Assembly: GCA_023411575.1 (NCBI GenBank)
Contig: JAEYOP010000060.1
Coordinates: 1-64,000, forward strand
From: Bacillota bacterium
GTDB lineage: Bacteria; Bacillota; Clostridia; Acetivibrionales; DTU013
DNA length: 64,000 bases
Direction of reading: 5' to 3'
Shown: piece after piece, positions 27,488-35,766 of the stretch
Layout of the letters: each line of letters starts with the position of its first letter
Numbering within the stretch: position 1 is the stretch's first letter
Notes under the pieces: model-generated
Databases searched by the model: none
What the model was told of the DNA's origin: nothing
What the model saw: only the letters and a program-made list of their open reading frames with translations
Translations under genes and position numbers: made by a program

Positions 27488-28799
27488 TCACCTTATCCCT
27501 TTCGACCTTGGCATATACAAGGGGTTTGGGAGCGGGCACGGCGTCCGATATTTTCAATGCGGCAAGGAAATGTTCTTGTGCATTCGCGACAAGCTTCCCA
27601 TCCGAAGTATGAAATAACGCCAATGGTTCGCCTTGGTTGACGTAATCTCCTGTCTTTTTTCGCAGCAATATGCCTGCCTGATAATCCACAGGGCTATCCT
27701 TGGTTTCCCGGCCTGCCCCGAGCATCATGGACGCAATGCCAATGGCTTCGGTGTCCATGAAAGCGATATATCCGCCGGATGGGGACCTTACCTCATGGAC
27801 CACCGCTGCCGTTTTGAATCGGGAGGTGTCCCGGATCACACCGGCATCGCCTCCCTGGGCTTCGACCATTTCACAGAGCTTTTCAAAAGCGGCTCCGCCG
27901 GCGACGGCGGCTTTCACCCGGTCCATGCATTGGGCGAAGCTTCCTTTGCCTGCCAGTTCCAGCAGATTGGCGGCAAGGTCCAGGCAGCAGTCCGTGAAAT
28001 CCCGAGGACCTTTTCCTTTCAGGGTATCGACGGCTTCAATGACCTCAAGGGAATTCCCAATGGCGTATCCGAGAGGAATGTCCATATCCGTCACAAGCGC
28101 GGCGCACTTCCTGCCTGCGCCCCAGCCTATGCCAACCATGACTTTTGCCAGGCTCACGGCCTCTTCGACCGACTTCATAAAGGCGCCGCTGCCCGTTTTG
28201 ACATCCAGCAGGATGCAATCCGCGCCGGCTGCCAGCTTTTTGCTCATGATGCTGGAGGCGATAAGGGGGATGCAATCGACGGTGGCGGTGACATCCCGCA
28301 AAGCGTATATTTTTTTGTCTGCCGGGGCGAGATTGCCCGATTGTCCTGTGACGCAGAGCCCTGTTCTTTTCACGATACGGATAAAGTCTTCTCTGGGGAT
28401 CGAGACATTGAAGCCCGGGATGGATTCCAGCTTGTCGATGGTTCCTCCCGTATGGCCGAGTCCCCGGCCGGACATTTTGGCGACGCGGACGCCGCAGGCG
28501 GCGGCAATCGGAGCGACGACGAGAGTGGTTTTATCTCCCACGCCGCCGGTGCTGTGTTTGTCCACCTTGATTCCTTCTATTTCCGACAGATCGACCATAT
28601 CGCCGGAATGGGCCATATGCTCCGTCAGCAACACGGTTTCCCGGTCCGTCATCCCCTGGAAGCAAACCGCCATTAAAAACGCGGACATTTGATAATCCGC
28701 TATTTCACCGGCTGTAAAGCCCTTTACCGCAAACCCGATCTCCTCGGCGGACAATTCAAGTCCGGCCTTTTTTCGAGCTATCATATCAACCATTCTCAT
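27477..28799 (-). CDS. pdp: Pyrimidine-nucleoside phosphorylase
   Basis: A 440-residue protein of the thymidine/pyrimidine phosphorylase family: MVDMIARKKAGLELSAEEI at the start, KHSTGGVGDKTTL phosphate loop near residue 82, and KLESIPGF and SGNLAPADKKIYALRD in the substrate domain. It splits uridine, thymidine and deoxyuridine to base plus (deoxy)ribose 1-phosphate. Third gene of the minus-strand deoC-cdd-pdp salvage operon, starting 6 bases after the cdd stop. Confidence 0.95.
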   Translation of the reverse strand: MRMVDMIARKKAGLELSAEEIGFAVKGFTAGEIADYQMSAFLMAVCFQGMTDRETVLLTEHMAHSGDMVDLSEIEGIKVDKHSTGGVGDKTTLVVAPIAAACGVRVAKMSGRGLGHTGGTIDKLESIPGFNVSIPREDFIRIVKRTGLCVTGQSGNLAPADKKIYALRDVTATVDCIPLIASSIMSKKLAAGADCILLDVKTGSGAFMKSVEEAVSLAKVMVGIGWGAGRKCAALVTDMDIPLGYAIGNSLEVIEAVDTLKGKGPRDFTDCCLDLAANLLELAGKGSFAQCMDRVKAAVAGGAAFEKLCEMVEAQGGDAGVIRDTSRFKTAAVVHEVRSPSGGYIAFMDTEAIGIASMMLGAGRETKDSPVDYQAGILLRKKTGDYVNQGEPLALFHTSDGKLVANAQEHFLAALKISDAVPAPKPLVYAKVERDKVITY

Positions 28800-28805
28800 A
28801 TAAAT

Positions 28806-29225
28806 TCACCTTCCCAGATTGTCCGGCCCGAAGCCAAGGGGCAGCAATTCCTGCAAAGTATAGGTCCTGAATTCCTCCACGCTCTTTGAAAGGATCACCC
28901 GGAAAGCGGCCGGGCTGCAAAACTCCATCATCACCTGGCGGCACACGCCGCAAGGGGTGCAATAGTCGTCATAGGGCCTTCCGTCCGTGGGACCTCCCGC
29001 GATGGCAATTGCTTCAAACTCCTGTTCGCCTTCCGAGATCGCCTTAAAGAAAGCGGTTCTTTCAGCGCAATTGGTCGGGGAGAAGGCCGCGTTTTCGATA
29101 TTGCAGCCGAGATAAACCTTCCCGCTTTTTGCAAGCAGAGCGGCACCGACGGCAAAATGGGAATAGGGCGAATAAGAACGGGTTCTTGCTTCATAGGCGA
29201 GAGCCACCAGTTCCTTTGCATCCAT
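28806..29225 (-). CDS. cdd: Cytidine deaminase
   Basis: A 139-residue homotetrameric-type CDA. The catalytic zinc site is complete: NCAERTAF (Cys and Glu) and PCGVCRQV (two Cys), with the SHFAVGAA substrate strand. It converts cytidine and deoxycytidine to uridine and deoxyuridine, feeding the downstream phosphorylase. The ATG at 29225 has AGGAGGG eight bases upstream; the longer in-frame start at 29273 is rejected because it adds residues outside the family. The 94 bases to deoC contain only short TATATCC repeats. Confidence 0.95.
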   Translation of the reverse strand: MDAKELVALAYEARTRSYSPYSHFAVGAALLAKSGKVYLGCNIENAAFSPTNCAERTAFFKAISEGEQEFEAIAIAGGPTDGRPYDDYCTPCGVCRQVMMEFCSPAAFRVILSKSVEEFRTYTLQELLPLGFGPDNLGR

Positions 29226-29319
29226 CGAGAAGACCCTCCTTCCTTTTAGGGCATACCAATTTAAGGCTATCAACTAGAAGTATATCCATTTGAGGGATAT
29301 CAATGAGGCATATATCCTT

Positions 29320-30003
29320 TTAAGACAGCTTCCTGCCTAATATCCCCTGTGCGTCCCTGCCGGCGACAAGCTTCACGATGGAGCTTGTACCGAGCCTTGA
29401 GGCGCCTGCTTCCATAAACTGCTCCGCGGTTTCCAGGCTCTTGATTCCGCCCGCCGCCTTGATCCGGACATTTTTGCCGATGTTTGCCGCAAAGAGCTGC
29501 AGGTCCGCTTCATTGGCGCCGCCGGTGGAAAAGCCCGTCGAGGTCTTGATGAAATCTGCGCCTGCCTCCGTGACGATTTCGCACATCCGGATTTTTTCCT
29601 CCTCCGTCAGCAGGCAGGTCTCGATGATCACTTTCAGAATCTTGTCCCCGCAGGCGGCCCGGACACTTTTGATTTCGTCCGAAACGGCATCGTACCGCTT
29701 ATCCTTCACATCGCCGAGATCGATGACCATATCGATTTCATCGGCGCCGTTGGCTATGGCGTCCCGGGTTTCAAAAACCTTTGCGGCGGTGGTGGAATAT
29801 CCGTTGGGAAATCCGATCACCGTGCAGAGGCCAAGCCTGTTTCCAACATATTCTTTCGCCCTCTTGACAAAAGACGGCGGAATGCAGACGGAAGCGGTTT
29901 TATATTCCATGCCTTCGTCGCAGAGCTTTTTTATCTGTTCCCATGTGGCGGTTTGTGAAAGAAGGGTGTGGTCCACCGCCGAAAGTATTTTCTGGATGTC
30001 CAT
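29320..30003 (-). CDS. deoC: Deoxyribose-phosphate aldolase
   Basis: A 227-residue TIM-barrel aldolase with the Schiff-base lysine in KTSTGFSTGG and a second conserved lysine in KVIIETCLL, plus VIGFPNG and ADEIDMVIDLG. It cleaves deoxyribose 5-phosphate to glyceraldehyde 3-phosphate and acetaldehyde, completing catabolism of the deoxyribose released by the phosphorylase. The ATG at 30003 follows GGGAGG. First gene of the salvage operon; a palindrome lies immediately upstream. Confidence 0.95.
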   Translation of the reverse strand: MDIQKILSAVDHTLLSQTATWEQIKKLCDEGMEYKTASVCIPPSFVKRAKEYVGNRLGLCTVIGFPNGYSTTAAKVFETRDAIANGADEIDMVIDLGDVKDKRYDAVSDEIKSVRAACGDKILKVIIETCLLTEEEKIRMCEIVTEAGADFIKTSTGFSTGGANEADLQLFAANIGKNVRIKAAGGIKSLETAEQFMEAGASRLGTSSIVKLVAGRDAQGILGRKLS

Positions 30004-30038
30004 TTGCCGGCCTCCCATTTTGGGTAATATTTTCAACA

Positions 30039-30145
30039 CTTAGAAACAACCGAAAAATTAGTTCCGGTTCTTCCGGCAAAAGATCGGCGGTTCTACGATT
30101 TTTGCCGGAAAATTTACCGGAAGTTATTTTTCGCTTGTTCCTAAG
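30039..30145. repeat. 107-bp imperfect palindrome upstream of deoC
   Basis: The left half 30039-30085 and right half 30095-30145 are inverted copies of each other: CTTAG-AACAA-CGAAAAAT at the ends, TTCCGG blocks in the middle and TTCCGGCAAAA/TTTTGCCGGAA (30071-30081 with 30109-30119) near the centre. Unlike the 160-bp element near 0.8 kb, its sequence is different. It could be a MITE-like fold-back element or a large regulatory hairpin at the 5' end of the salvage operon. Confidence 0.75.
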
Positions 30146-30146
30146 C

Positions 30147-30171
30147 AAAAAGCCCTTGCAAGAAGGGCTTT
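30147..30171 (-). terminator. Intrinsic terminator after tRNA-Val
   Basis: AAAGCCCTT/AAGGGCTTTTT hairpin with a TGCAAG-type loop, read on the minus strand 20 bases downstream of the tRNA 3' end. Confidence 0.85.
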
Positions 30172-30190
30172 CCGGTTAAACTATAAGTTT

Positions 30191-30265
30191 TGGTGGGGAA
30201 TACTGGATTCGAACCAGTGACTTCTACCGTGTGAAGGTAGCACTCTCCCGCTGAGTTAATCCCCC
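30191..30265 (-). tRNA. tRNA-Val (anticodon CAC)
   Basis: A 75-nt cloverleaf with encoded CCA. The acceptor arm is GGGGGAT with ATTCCCC, the anticodon arm is CTACC-TTCACAC-GGTAG so the anticodon is CAC, and the T-arm carries GGTTCGAATCC. The D-arm has CTCAGCGGGAGAG. It reads GUG. Confidence 0.95.
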
Positions 30266-30290
30266 GCGTTTTGTTTCCGTTTCTTTTACT

Positions 30291-30319
30291 ATTATATGAC
30301 TTCATGCCGGACTAGTCAA
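30291..30319 (-). promoter_or_regulatory. Strong promoter for tRNA-Val
   Basis: On the minus strand, TTGACT (30319-30314), 17-base spacer, TATAAT (30296-30291); transcription would start near 30285, about 20 bases before the mature tRNA. Confidence 0.85.
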
Positions 30320-30490
30320 TCACAAACCTTTTTTTTCATACTTATTTTCTTTTTTTCCTTTTTGGCTCAGCCGGCAAAAAAGCTGGCAAAAAGTTTGGGG
30401 CAAGGAACCCGTCCCCCTGTCCTATCCGGTTTGAATATGGTAAAATAACGGTGGAACTGAATTTCAGAAGATGAAGAAGGTTGTTTACCC

Positions 30491-31486
30491 ATGAAAAAAA
30501 TAATTATTGCCATTGCCCTGTTCGCGCTGCTTGCGGGATGCTCCGCAAAACCGGCGTCCACCGTCGGCGAAAGTACTGCGGCCGCCGGTACGGCAAGCGA
30601 TGCTGCCGCTAAGGGGAGCGCGGCGAAGACGCTTGACGGGGAAATCAAGTTTTACCCGACCTATGACAGTGAGTACAAAACCGCCAGGAATGAAATATTC
30701 GATTTCTGGTTCGACATTCCACAGGACTGGAAAGCGGTGGATCAGTCGGAGGACGGCTCGGAATACACCATTTTAACCGGCAACGACAAGGTTGAGCTCA
30801 CCACCTGCGGCATCCTGAACGATGGGAAGGAGGAAGCGTACTATGCCAAGCTGGCGGGCGACAGCGGTACGATTACCGATTTTACATACAGGGACGGCTG
30901 GATTGGGAAGCAGATAACCATAGGCGATACGGAAAGCTGGTATGTGCGTGTCGATGGGGACAGCTATATTGTCATGCACATCAAAGCCGCGGATCAAAAG
31001 GAATGGATGGAGCAGAATAAAGAGAAGCTGGAATACGTGGCCATGAGTGAAAGGACCACGAGGGAAAGCTATGGAAACAGCCTTGGCGGAGAAAACTCCG
31101 TAACGCCCGGCGATTTGCAGCTCGGAGGGGTCAAGCTGGAAATGTCCTATGACGAACTGATGGGCGTGTTGCCGCAAAAGCCCGAAAAGGAAGAGACCGA
31201 GGAATATGACGGACTTCAGGCGAAAACCCTGTTTTTTGCCGATAATACGCAGGTGTATATGGTGGAGGATTCCGTATATTCCATTAATGTAACAAGCCCG
31301 GACTATCCGACGCCAAGGGGCCTGAAGGTCGGCGACAGCGAGGCCAGGCTCACCGAGCTTTACGGGGAGGCGGACAATAAGGAGGAAAACGGCTGCCGGG
31401 GCTACAATTGCAACGGGTATCAGGTAATGACGGTGATCATAAAGGACGGAAAAGTGGCTGAAATCCAGGTAGATCTCGCTATGTGA
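30491..31486 (+). CDS. Secreted lipoprotein, unknown function
   Basis: 331 residues with a lipobox LLAGC (Cys near residue 17), then an Ala/Ser/Thr-rich linker and two domains. Residues about 50-190 include FDIPQDWKAVDQSEDGS, resembling a PsbP/LpqN-like or DUF4367-type fold; the last 120 contain LKVGDSEARLTELYGEAD, the pattern of a short SmpA/BamE- or DUF4309-like repeat. Anchored to the outer face of the membrane. It ends shortly before the tandem repeats that precede punA, so the two genes need not be co-transcribed. Confidence 0.75.
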   Translation: MKKIIIAIALFALLAGCSAKPASTVGESTAAAGTASDAAAKGSAAKTLDGEIKFYPTYDSEYKTARNEIFDFWFDIPQDWKAVDQSEDGSEYTILTGNDKVELTTCGILNDGKEEAYYAKLAGDSGTITDFTYRDGWIGKQITIGDTESWYVRVDGDSYIVMHIKAADQKEWMEQNKEKLEYVAMSERTTRESYGNSLGGENSVTPGDLQLGGVKLEMSYDELMGVLPQKPEKEETEEYDGLQAKTLFFADNTQVYMVEDSVYSINVTSPDYPTPRGLKVGDSEARLTELYGEADNKEENGCRGYNCNGYQVMTVIIKDGKVAEIQVDLAM

Positions 31487-31492
31487 CGAATC

Positions 31493-31553
31493 ATGCTGCA
31501 AAGTAGCAGACCTTGCTGTGAAGTAGCGGACCTTGCTGTGAAGTAGCGGACCT
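31493..31553. repeat. Three tandem copies of a 20-bp unit
   Basis: The unit TTGCTGTGAAGTAGCGGACC occurs twice perfectly (31513-31552) and once diverged just before (31493-31512). It lies between the lipoprotein stop and punA. No protein is supported. Possible uses: a regulator array or replication slippage. Confidence 0.85.
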
Positions 31554-31615
31554 TGCCGGGAGCCGGGAAACAGGTCCTGCCGGGCAGAAGAGATAAAGAG
31601 AGGGTGACGAAGAAT

Positions 31616-32431
31616 ATGGACACGATTTTAAAAGCGGCCGAATACATCAAGGGAAAAATCGGCGAAGTTCCGCAGATCGGAATTATTCTGGGATCTGGAC
31701 TCGGCCCGCTGGCCGATGCGGTTGAAAATCCGCTGGAACTGGACTACAGGGACATTCCAGGCTTTCCGCAGACAACGGTCGCGAGCCATGCGGGCAAGTT
31801 GGTATTCGGAACGGTGGGCGGGAAAAAGGTGCTGGTGATGAAAGGCCGGTTCCATTATTACGAGGGCTACGAGATTTCCCAGGTGGTATTCCACATCCGG
31901 GTATTCAAGCTTCTCGGGATCGGCAACCTGCTGGTGACGAATGCGGCGGGCGGCGCGAATCCGGCTTTCAGGCCGGGGGATCTGATGGCCATCACGGACC
32001 ATATCAGCTTTTTTGCACCCTCGCCCTTACGGGGAAAGAACATGGAGGAATTCGGAACAAGATTCCCGGATATGTGCAATGCGTATGACGGGGAGCTTGT
32101 GAAACTGGCGGCGGAAGCGGCCAGGGAGGAAAAAGTCGAGCTGAAGCAGGGAATTTACTGCTTTACCCAGGGTCCCATGTTTGAAACGCCGGCGGAAGTG
32201 CGGGCCGCAAGAATGCTCGGCGCGGACGCGGTCGGCATGTCTACGGTTCCGGAGGTTGTTGTTGCAAGGCATTCGAGCATGAAGGTCATGGGGATCTCCT
32301 GCATCACGAATATGGCGGCGGGCCTTCAGAATGGGCTGAACCACCAGGAAGTAATGGAGACGGCAAAACAGGCGGAACGGAAATTTACCGCCCTGGTGAT
32401 CCGGCTGATCGGGAAATGGCCGACGAATTAA
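31616..32431 (+). CDS. punA: Purine-nucleoside phosphorylase
   Basis: A 271-residue trimeric-class PNP: GIILGSGLG phosphate loop near residue 22, FKLLGIGNLLVTNAAGG, FETPAEVRAARMLGADAVGMSTVPE and the guanine/hypoxanthine site GISCITNMAAG. It phosphorolyses inosine and guanosine; adenosine is usually a poor substrate of this class. The ATG at 31616 has GAGAGGG upstream; an upstream frame opening at 31553 has no family support. The next gene has its own promoter. Confidence 0.95.
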   Translation: MDTILKAAEYIKGKIGEVPQIGIILGSGLGPLADAVENPLELDYRDIPGFPQTTVASHAGKLVFGTVGGKKVLVMKGRFHYYEGYEISQVVFHIRVFKLLGIGNLLVTNAAGGANPAFRPGDLMAITDHISFFAPSPLRGKNMEEFGTRFPDMCNAYDGELVKLAAEAAREEKVELKQGIYCFTQGPMFETPAEVRAARMLGADAVGMSTVPEVVVARHSSMKVMGISCITNMAAGLQNGLNHQEVMETAKQAERKFTALVIRLIGKWPTN

Positions 32432-32487
32432 AGTGAATTTGGTTATAATAAAACTGTAAATGTGTTGAATATAATTGAAAATGAAGG

Positions 32488-32516
32488 TTGATAATGTTGT
32501 TTTATTGGGATATAAT
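32488..32516 (+). promoter_or_regulatory. Promoter of the HTH-methyltransferase operon
   Basis: TTGATA at 32488-32493, 17 bases, perfect TATAAT at 32511-32516. The start codon is at 32550, so the leader is about 27 bases. Confidence 0.8.
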
Positions 32517-32549
32517 AGCATTATCTTCTTTTTTTATGGAGACCGTACG

Positions 32550-33350
32550 ATGGAAAAGGAAATTCTGAACATGGAAGAGGCAGCCGAATTGTTTAATGTC
32601 AGCATAAAGACATTTATCAAGCTGCTGAAGGAAGAAAAGGTACCCGCGAGGAAAATAGGAAGGGAATGGCGCTTCAGCAGACAGGCGCTTGTACAGTGGC
32701 TCTCTTCCGGCGATTCGCAGCAATACTCGTCCAGCGACAGCGACGCCAGGGAATTTTTCGACCGGGTGGCGCCGGAGTGGGAGAGCATGCGGAGCGGCTA
32801 CTTCGACGATTCGGTGATAAAGGAGCTTCTGGACGCGAAGCTGCTGAAGCCCGAAATGACCCTGGTCGACCTCGGAGCCGGCGACGGGTACTTATCACGG
32901 GCTGTTTCCCCCAAGGTGGAGCAGGTGATTGCCGTGGACATTTCAGGGGAAATGCTGAAGGAGCTGGGCCGGAAGGCGGCGCAGGAAGGGCTCGGAAACA
33001 TCCGGACCATCAAGGCGGACGGCTGCGATCTTCCGCTGGAGGATGAAAGCATCGACCTGGTTTGCGCCAACATGTTCCTCCATCACCTGGAGGAGCCGAT
33101 GATGGCCATAAGGGAAATGCGCAGGATTCTCAAGCCCGGCGGGAGCGTATTTCTGGCCGACCTGAGGGAACACGGGAACAGGGAGTTCAAGGAAAGGATG
33201 CATGACGTCTGGCAGGGCTTTTCCCAGAACGACGTAAAGGAATGGTTCGTCAAATGCGGCTTCCGGAACATTTCCTTCGATACGGCGGGGAAAAAGGGCG
33301 GGGCGAGAAAGAACGACGAAAGCATATTCATCATGACGGCGCAGAAATAG
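32550..33350 (+). CDS. Excisionase-type HTH fused to a SAM-dependent methyltransferase
   Basis: 266 residues in two domains. Residues 1-50 are an excisionase/MerR-like helix-turn-helix (MEEAAELFNVSIKTFIKLLKE, then PARKIGREWRFSRQALVQWL), which normally binds DNA. After a Ser-rich linker, residues about 70-266 form an ArsM/UbiE-like methyltransferase with VDLGAGDGYLS, AVDISGEML and ANMFLHHLEEPM. The next two genes encode an adenosine-kinase-like protein and SAH hydrolase, which dispose of the methylation by-product. The ATG at 32550 has GGAG eight bases upstream. Substrate unknown. Confidence 0.85.
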   Translation: MEKEILNMEEAAELFNVSIKTFIKLLKEEKVPARKIGREWRFSRQALVQWLSSGDSQQYSSSDSDAREFFDRVAPEWESMRSGYFDDSVIKELLDAKLLKPEMTLVDLGAGDGYLSRAVSPKVEQVIAVDISGEMLKELGRKAAQEGLGNIRTIKADGCDLPLEDESIDLVCANMFLHHLEEPMMAIREMRRILKPGGSVFLADLREHGNREFKERMHDVWQGFSQNDVKEWFVKCGFRNISFDTAGKKGGARKNDESIFIMTAQK

Positions 33351-33377
33351 AAAAATAGGATGTCAGGAGAGTGGAAC

Positions 33378-34316
33378 ATGGGCAGGATCCTTGTGGCCGG
33401 GTCGATCGCTTTCGACCATATCATGGATTTCCCGGGGTATTTCAGCGAGCAGATCGTACCGGAAAAAATCCAGGAGCTCAATATCAGTTTTCTTGTAAAA
33501 AGCCTGAAGAAGGTAAGGGGCGGAACAGCGCCCAATATTTCATACAGCCTGGCGCTGACGGGACAAAAGCCGGAAATCGTGGGCACGGTCGGAAGCGACT
33601 TCGACGGCTACAGAAGATGGCTCGAGGAAAATGGCGTGGGGACGGGCTTGATCCGGGTGAAGGAAGACGATTTCACCGCGTCCTGCTTTATAAACACCGA
33701 CCTCGCCAACAACCAGATCACGGGCTTTTACCCGGGAGCAATGGCCTTTGACCCGGAAATCAGCATGCACGATATTTCGATGAAGGACGTATCCATGGTG
33801 GTGATCGCGCCGACGGAGCCGGCCGCTATGGTCCGGTGGACTAATGAATTGCAGGAAATCGGGGTACCCTATCTGTATGATTCGGGCATGCAGATTCCCA
33901 GATTGTCCGCAGAAGCGCTTGCGCGCGGGATCATGGGAGCCAGGATCGCCATTTTCAACGAATATGAGTACGAAATGATGACCAGGAAGACCGGATTGAC
34001 CATGAAGGAAATACTGGACAGGGTGGAACTGGTGGTCATAACCATGGGCGAAAAAGGGTCCATGCTCAAGAGCAAAAAGGAAGAGGTGCGTGCGCCCGCC
34101 GCAAAACCCTGCGCGATCGTTGATCCGACGGGGGCGGGGGACGCCTACAGGGCCGGCCTTCTCAAGGGGTATTTCGAAGGAGCGGGGCTGGAGAGGGCAG
34201 GACGGTATGCCAGCATTTCGGCCGTATATGCGGTCGAGCACAAGGGAGCTACGGAACACAGCTATACGATGGAAGAGTTTGAAAATCGATATAAAGAGAA
34301 TTTTGGAGGGAAATAG
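33378..34316 (+). CDS. PfkB-family carbohydrate kinase, adenosine-kinase-like
   Basis: A 312-residue ribokinase-fold kinase: N-terminal GSIAFDHIMDFPGYF, KVRGGTAPNISYSLALTG (substrate lid), and the ATP/anion-hole motif DPTGAGDAYRAG near residue 255 with the catalytic Asp. Sandwiched between a methyltransferase and ahcY with 3-base spacing to ahcY, it most likely phosphorylates the adenosine made by SAH hydrolase, which pulls that reversible reaction forward. A sugar kinase role is not excluded. ATG 33378 follows AGGAGAG. Confidence 0.85.
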   Translation: MGRILVAGSIAFDHIMDFPGYFSEQIVPEKIQELNISFLVKSLKKVRGGTAPNISYSLALTGQKPEIVGTVGSDFDGYRRWLEENGVGTGLIRVKEDDFTASCFINTDLANNQITGFYPGAMAFDPEISMHDISMKDVSMVVIAPTEPAAMVRWTNELQEIGVPYLYDSGMQIPRLSAEALARGIMGARIAIFNEYEYEMMTRKTGLTMKEILDRVELVVITMGEKGSMLKSKKEEVRAPAAKPCAIVDPTGAGDAYRAGLLKGYFEGAGLERAGRYASISAVYAVEHKGATEHSYTMEEFENRYKENFGGK

Positions 34317-34319
34317 GAA

Positions 34320-35582
34320 ATGGTAAAGTGTGATATTAAGGACAAAGCGTTGGCGCCGAAAGGCAAATTGAGGATCGAATGGGCCGATAACCAGATGCCC
34401 GTGCTGAAAATGATCCGGGAAAGGTTCGCGAAGGAGAAACCCCTGGCAGGGAAGAAGATGTCCTGCTGTCTTCATGTCACTACAGAGACGGCAAACCTGA
34501 TCCGGACGTTGAAGGAAGGCGGCGCGAATATAGTGCTGTGTGCATCGAATCCGCTGTCCACACAGGACGACGTTGCTGCATCGCTGGTTGTCGATTACGG
34601 CGTACCCGTATTTGCAATAAAGGGCGAAGACAGGGATACTTATTACAAGCACCTTCTGGCTGCAATCGAGCACGGCCCCGACATGACCCAGGACGACGGC
34701 TGCGACCTCGTCGGATTACTTCACTCTAATTACAGCGATACCTACTTGAAAAATGTCATCGGCGGCACGGAAGAAACGACGACGGGCGTAATTCGCCTCA
34801 AGAGCATGGAGAAGGACAAGGCGCTGCAGATTCCGATCGTTGCGGTGAATGAGTCCGATACGAAGCATCTGTTCGACAACCGGTACGGTACGGGCCAAAG
34901 CACGCTGGACGGCTTGCAGAGGGCGACAAATATCCTGTTGTCCGGCAAGAACTTTGTAGTATGCGGCTATGGCTGGTGCGGCAAGGGTCTCGCCATGAGG
35001 GCCAAGGGAATGGGCGCCAACGTGACCGTTACGGAAGTGGACCCGATCAAGGCCATCGAAGCGGTTATGGAAGGCTTCCGGGTCATGAAGCTGGAAGACG
35101 CAATGAGCTTTGCCGATATCATCATTACGGTGACCGGCGATCTGAACGTAGTGGACGAAAAGCATATCAAGCTGGCTAAGGACGGCGTTATCATCGCCAA
35201 TTCCGGCCATTTCAACGACGAGATCAATATCAGCGCCATCGAGAAGCTGTCCGCTTCCAAGAGGACAGTCCGCGACTTCGTAGAGGAATATACATTGAAG
35301 GACGGACGCAAGGTGTTCCTGCTGGCGGAAGGCAGGCTTCTGAACCTGGCCGCCGCGGAGGGACATCCGGCGGTGGTAATGGACATGAGCTTCGCCAATC
35401 AGGCCCTCGGCGCGGAGTACATCGTAAAGAACGCGGAGAAGATGGAAAATAAGGTGTATCTGCTTCCGACAGAGGTGGACCAGGAGATCGCAAAGCTGAA
35501 GCTGGCCTCCATGGGCATTTCCATTGATGAGCTGACCGAAGAGCAGGTCAAGTACCTTTCTTCCTGGCAGAGCGGCACCTGA
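34320..35582 (+). CDS. ahcY: Adenosylhomocysteinase (SAH hydrolase)
   Basis: A 420-residue enzyme of the archaeal/bacterial short class: CCLHVTTETANLIRTL, HSNYSDTYLKNVIGGTEETTTGV, NAD-binding GYGWCGKGLAMRAKGMGA near residue 215, and NSGHFNDEINI. It splits S-adenosylhomocysteine into adenosine and homocysteine, removing product inhibition of methyltransferases. Last gene of the operon; a hairpin terminator follows at 35626. Confidence 0.95.
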   Translation: MVKCDIKDKALAPKGKLRIEWADNQMPVLKMIRERFAKEKPLAGKKMSCCLHVTTETANLIRTLKEGGANIVLCASNPLSTQDDVAASLVVDYGVPVFAIKGEDRDTYYKHLLAAIEHGPDMTQDDGCDLVGLLHSNYSDTYLKNVIGGTEETTTGVIRLKSMEKDKALQIPIVAVNESDTKHLFDNRYGTGQSTLDGLQRATNILLSGKNFVVCGYGWCGKGLAMRAKGMGANVTVTEVDPIKAIEAVMEGFRVMKLEDAMSFADIIITVTGDLNVVDEKHIKLAKDGVIIANSGHFNDEINISAIEKLSASKRTVRDFVEEYTLKDGRKVFLLAEGRLLNLAAAEGHPAVVMDMSFANQALGAEYIVKNAEKMENKVYLLPTEVDQEIAKLKLASMGISIDELTEEQVKYLSSWQSGT

Positions 35583-35625
35583 GTCCCGGCCGGCCCCAAA
35601 AACAGGCTTTCCTTATGGAAATTCA

Positions 35626-35660
35626 AGAGACTGCCCCGAATCGGGTGGTTTCTTTTCTTT
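35626..35660 (+). terminator. Terminator after ahcY
   Basis: GAGAC-TGCCCCGA pairs with TCGGGTGG-TTTC around a short loop, followed by TTTTCTTTT. The remaining 100 bases to the response regulator contain no gene. Confidence 0.7.
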
Positions 35661-35766
35661 TATGCCGGCCCGATCGGTTTTTTTAGTTCGCTTATCCCGG
35701 TGATCTTTGATTTTCATTGCCATTTCAAAGATAGTTGCGTAAAATGAGAAGAGGGGGCGAATTCAA

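Noticed and set aside
31493..31553. CRISPR array
   Set aside because: Units are directly adjacent with no spacers; the same applies to the array at 59744-59850.
35583..35766. Search for an additional small gene between ahcY and the response regulator
   Set aside because: Only a terminator and AT-rich sequence; no frame with a ribosome site.
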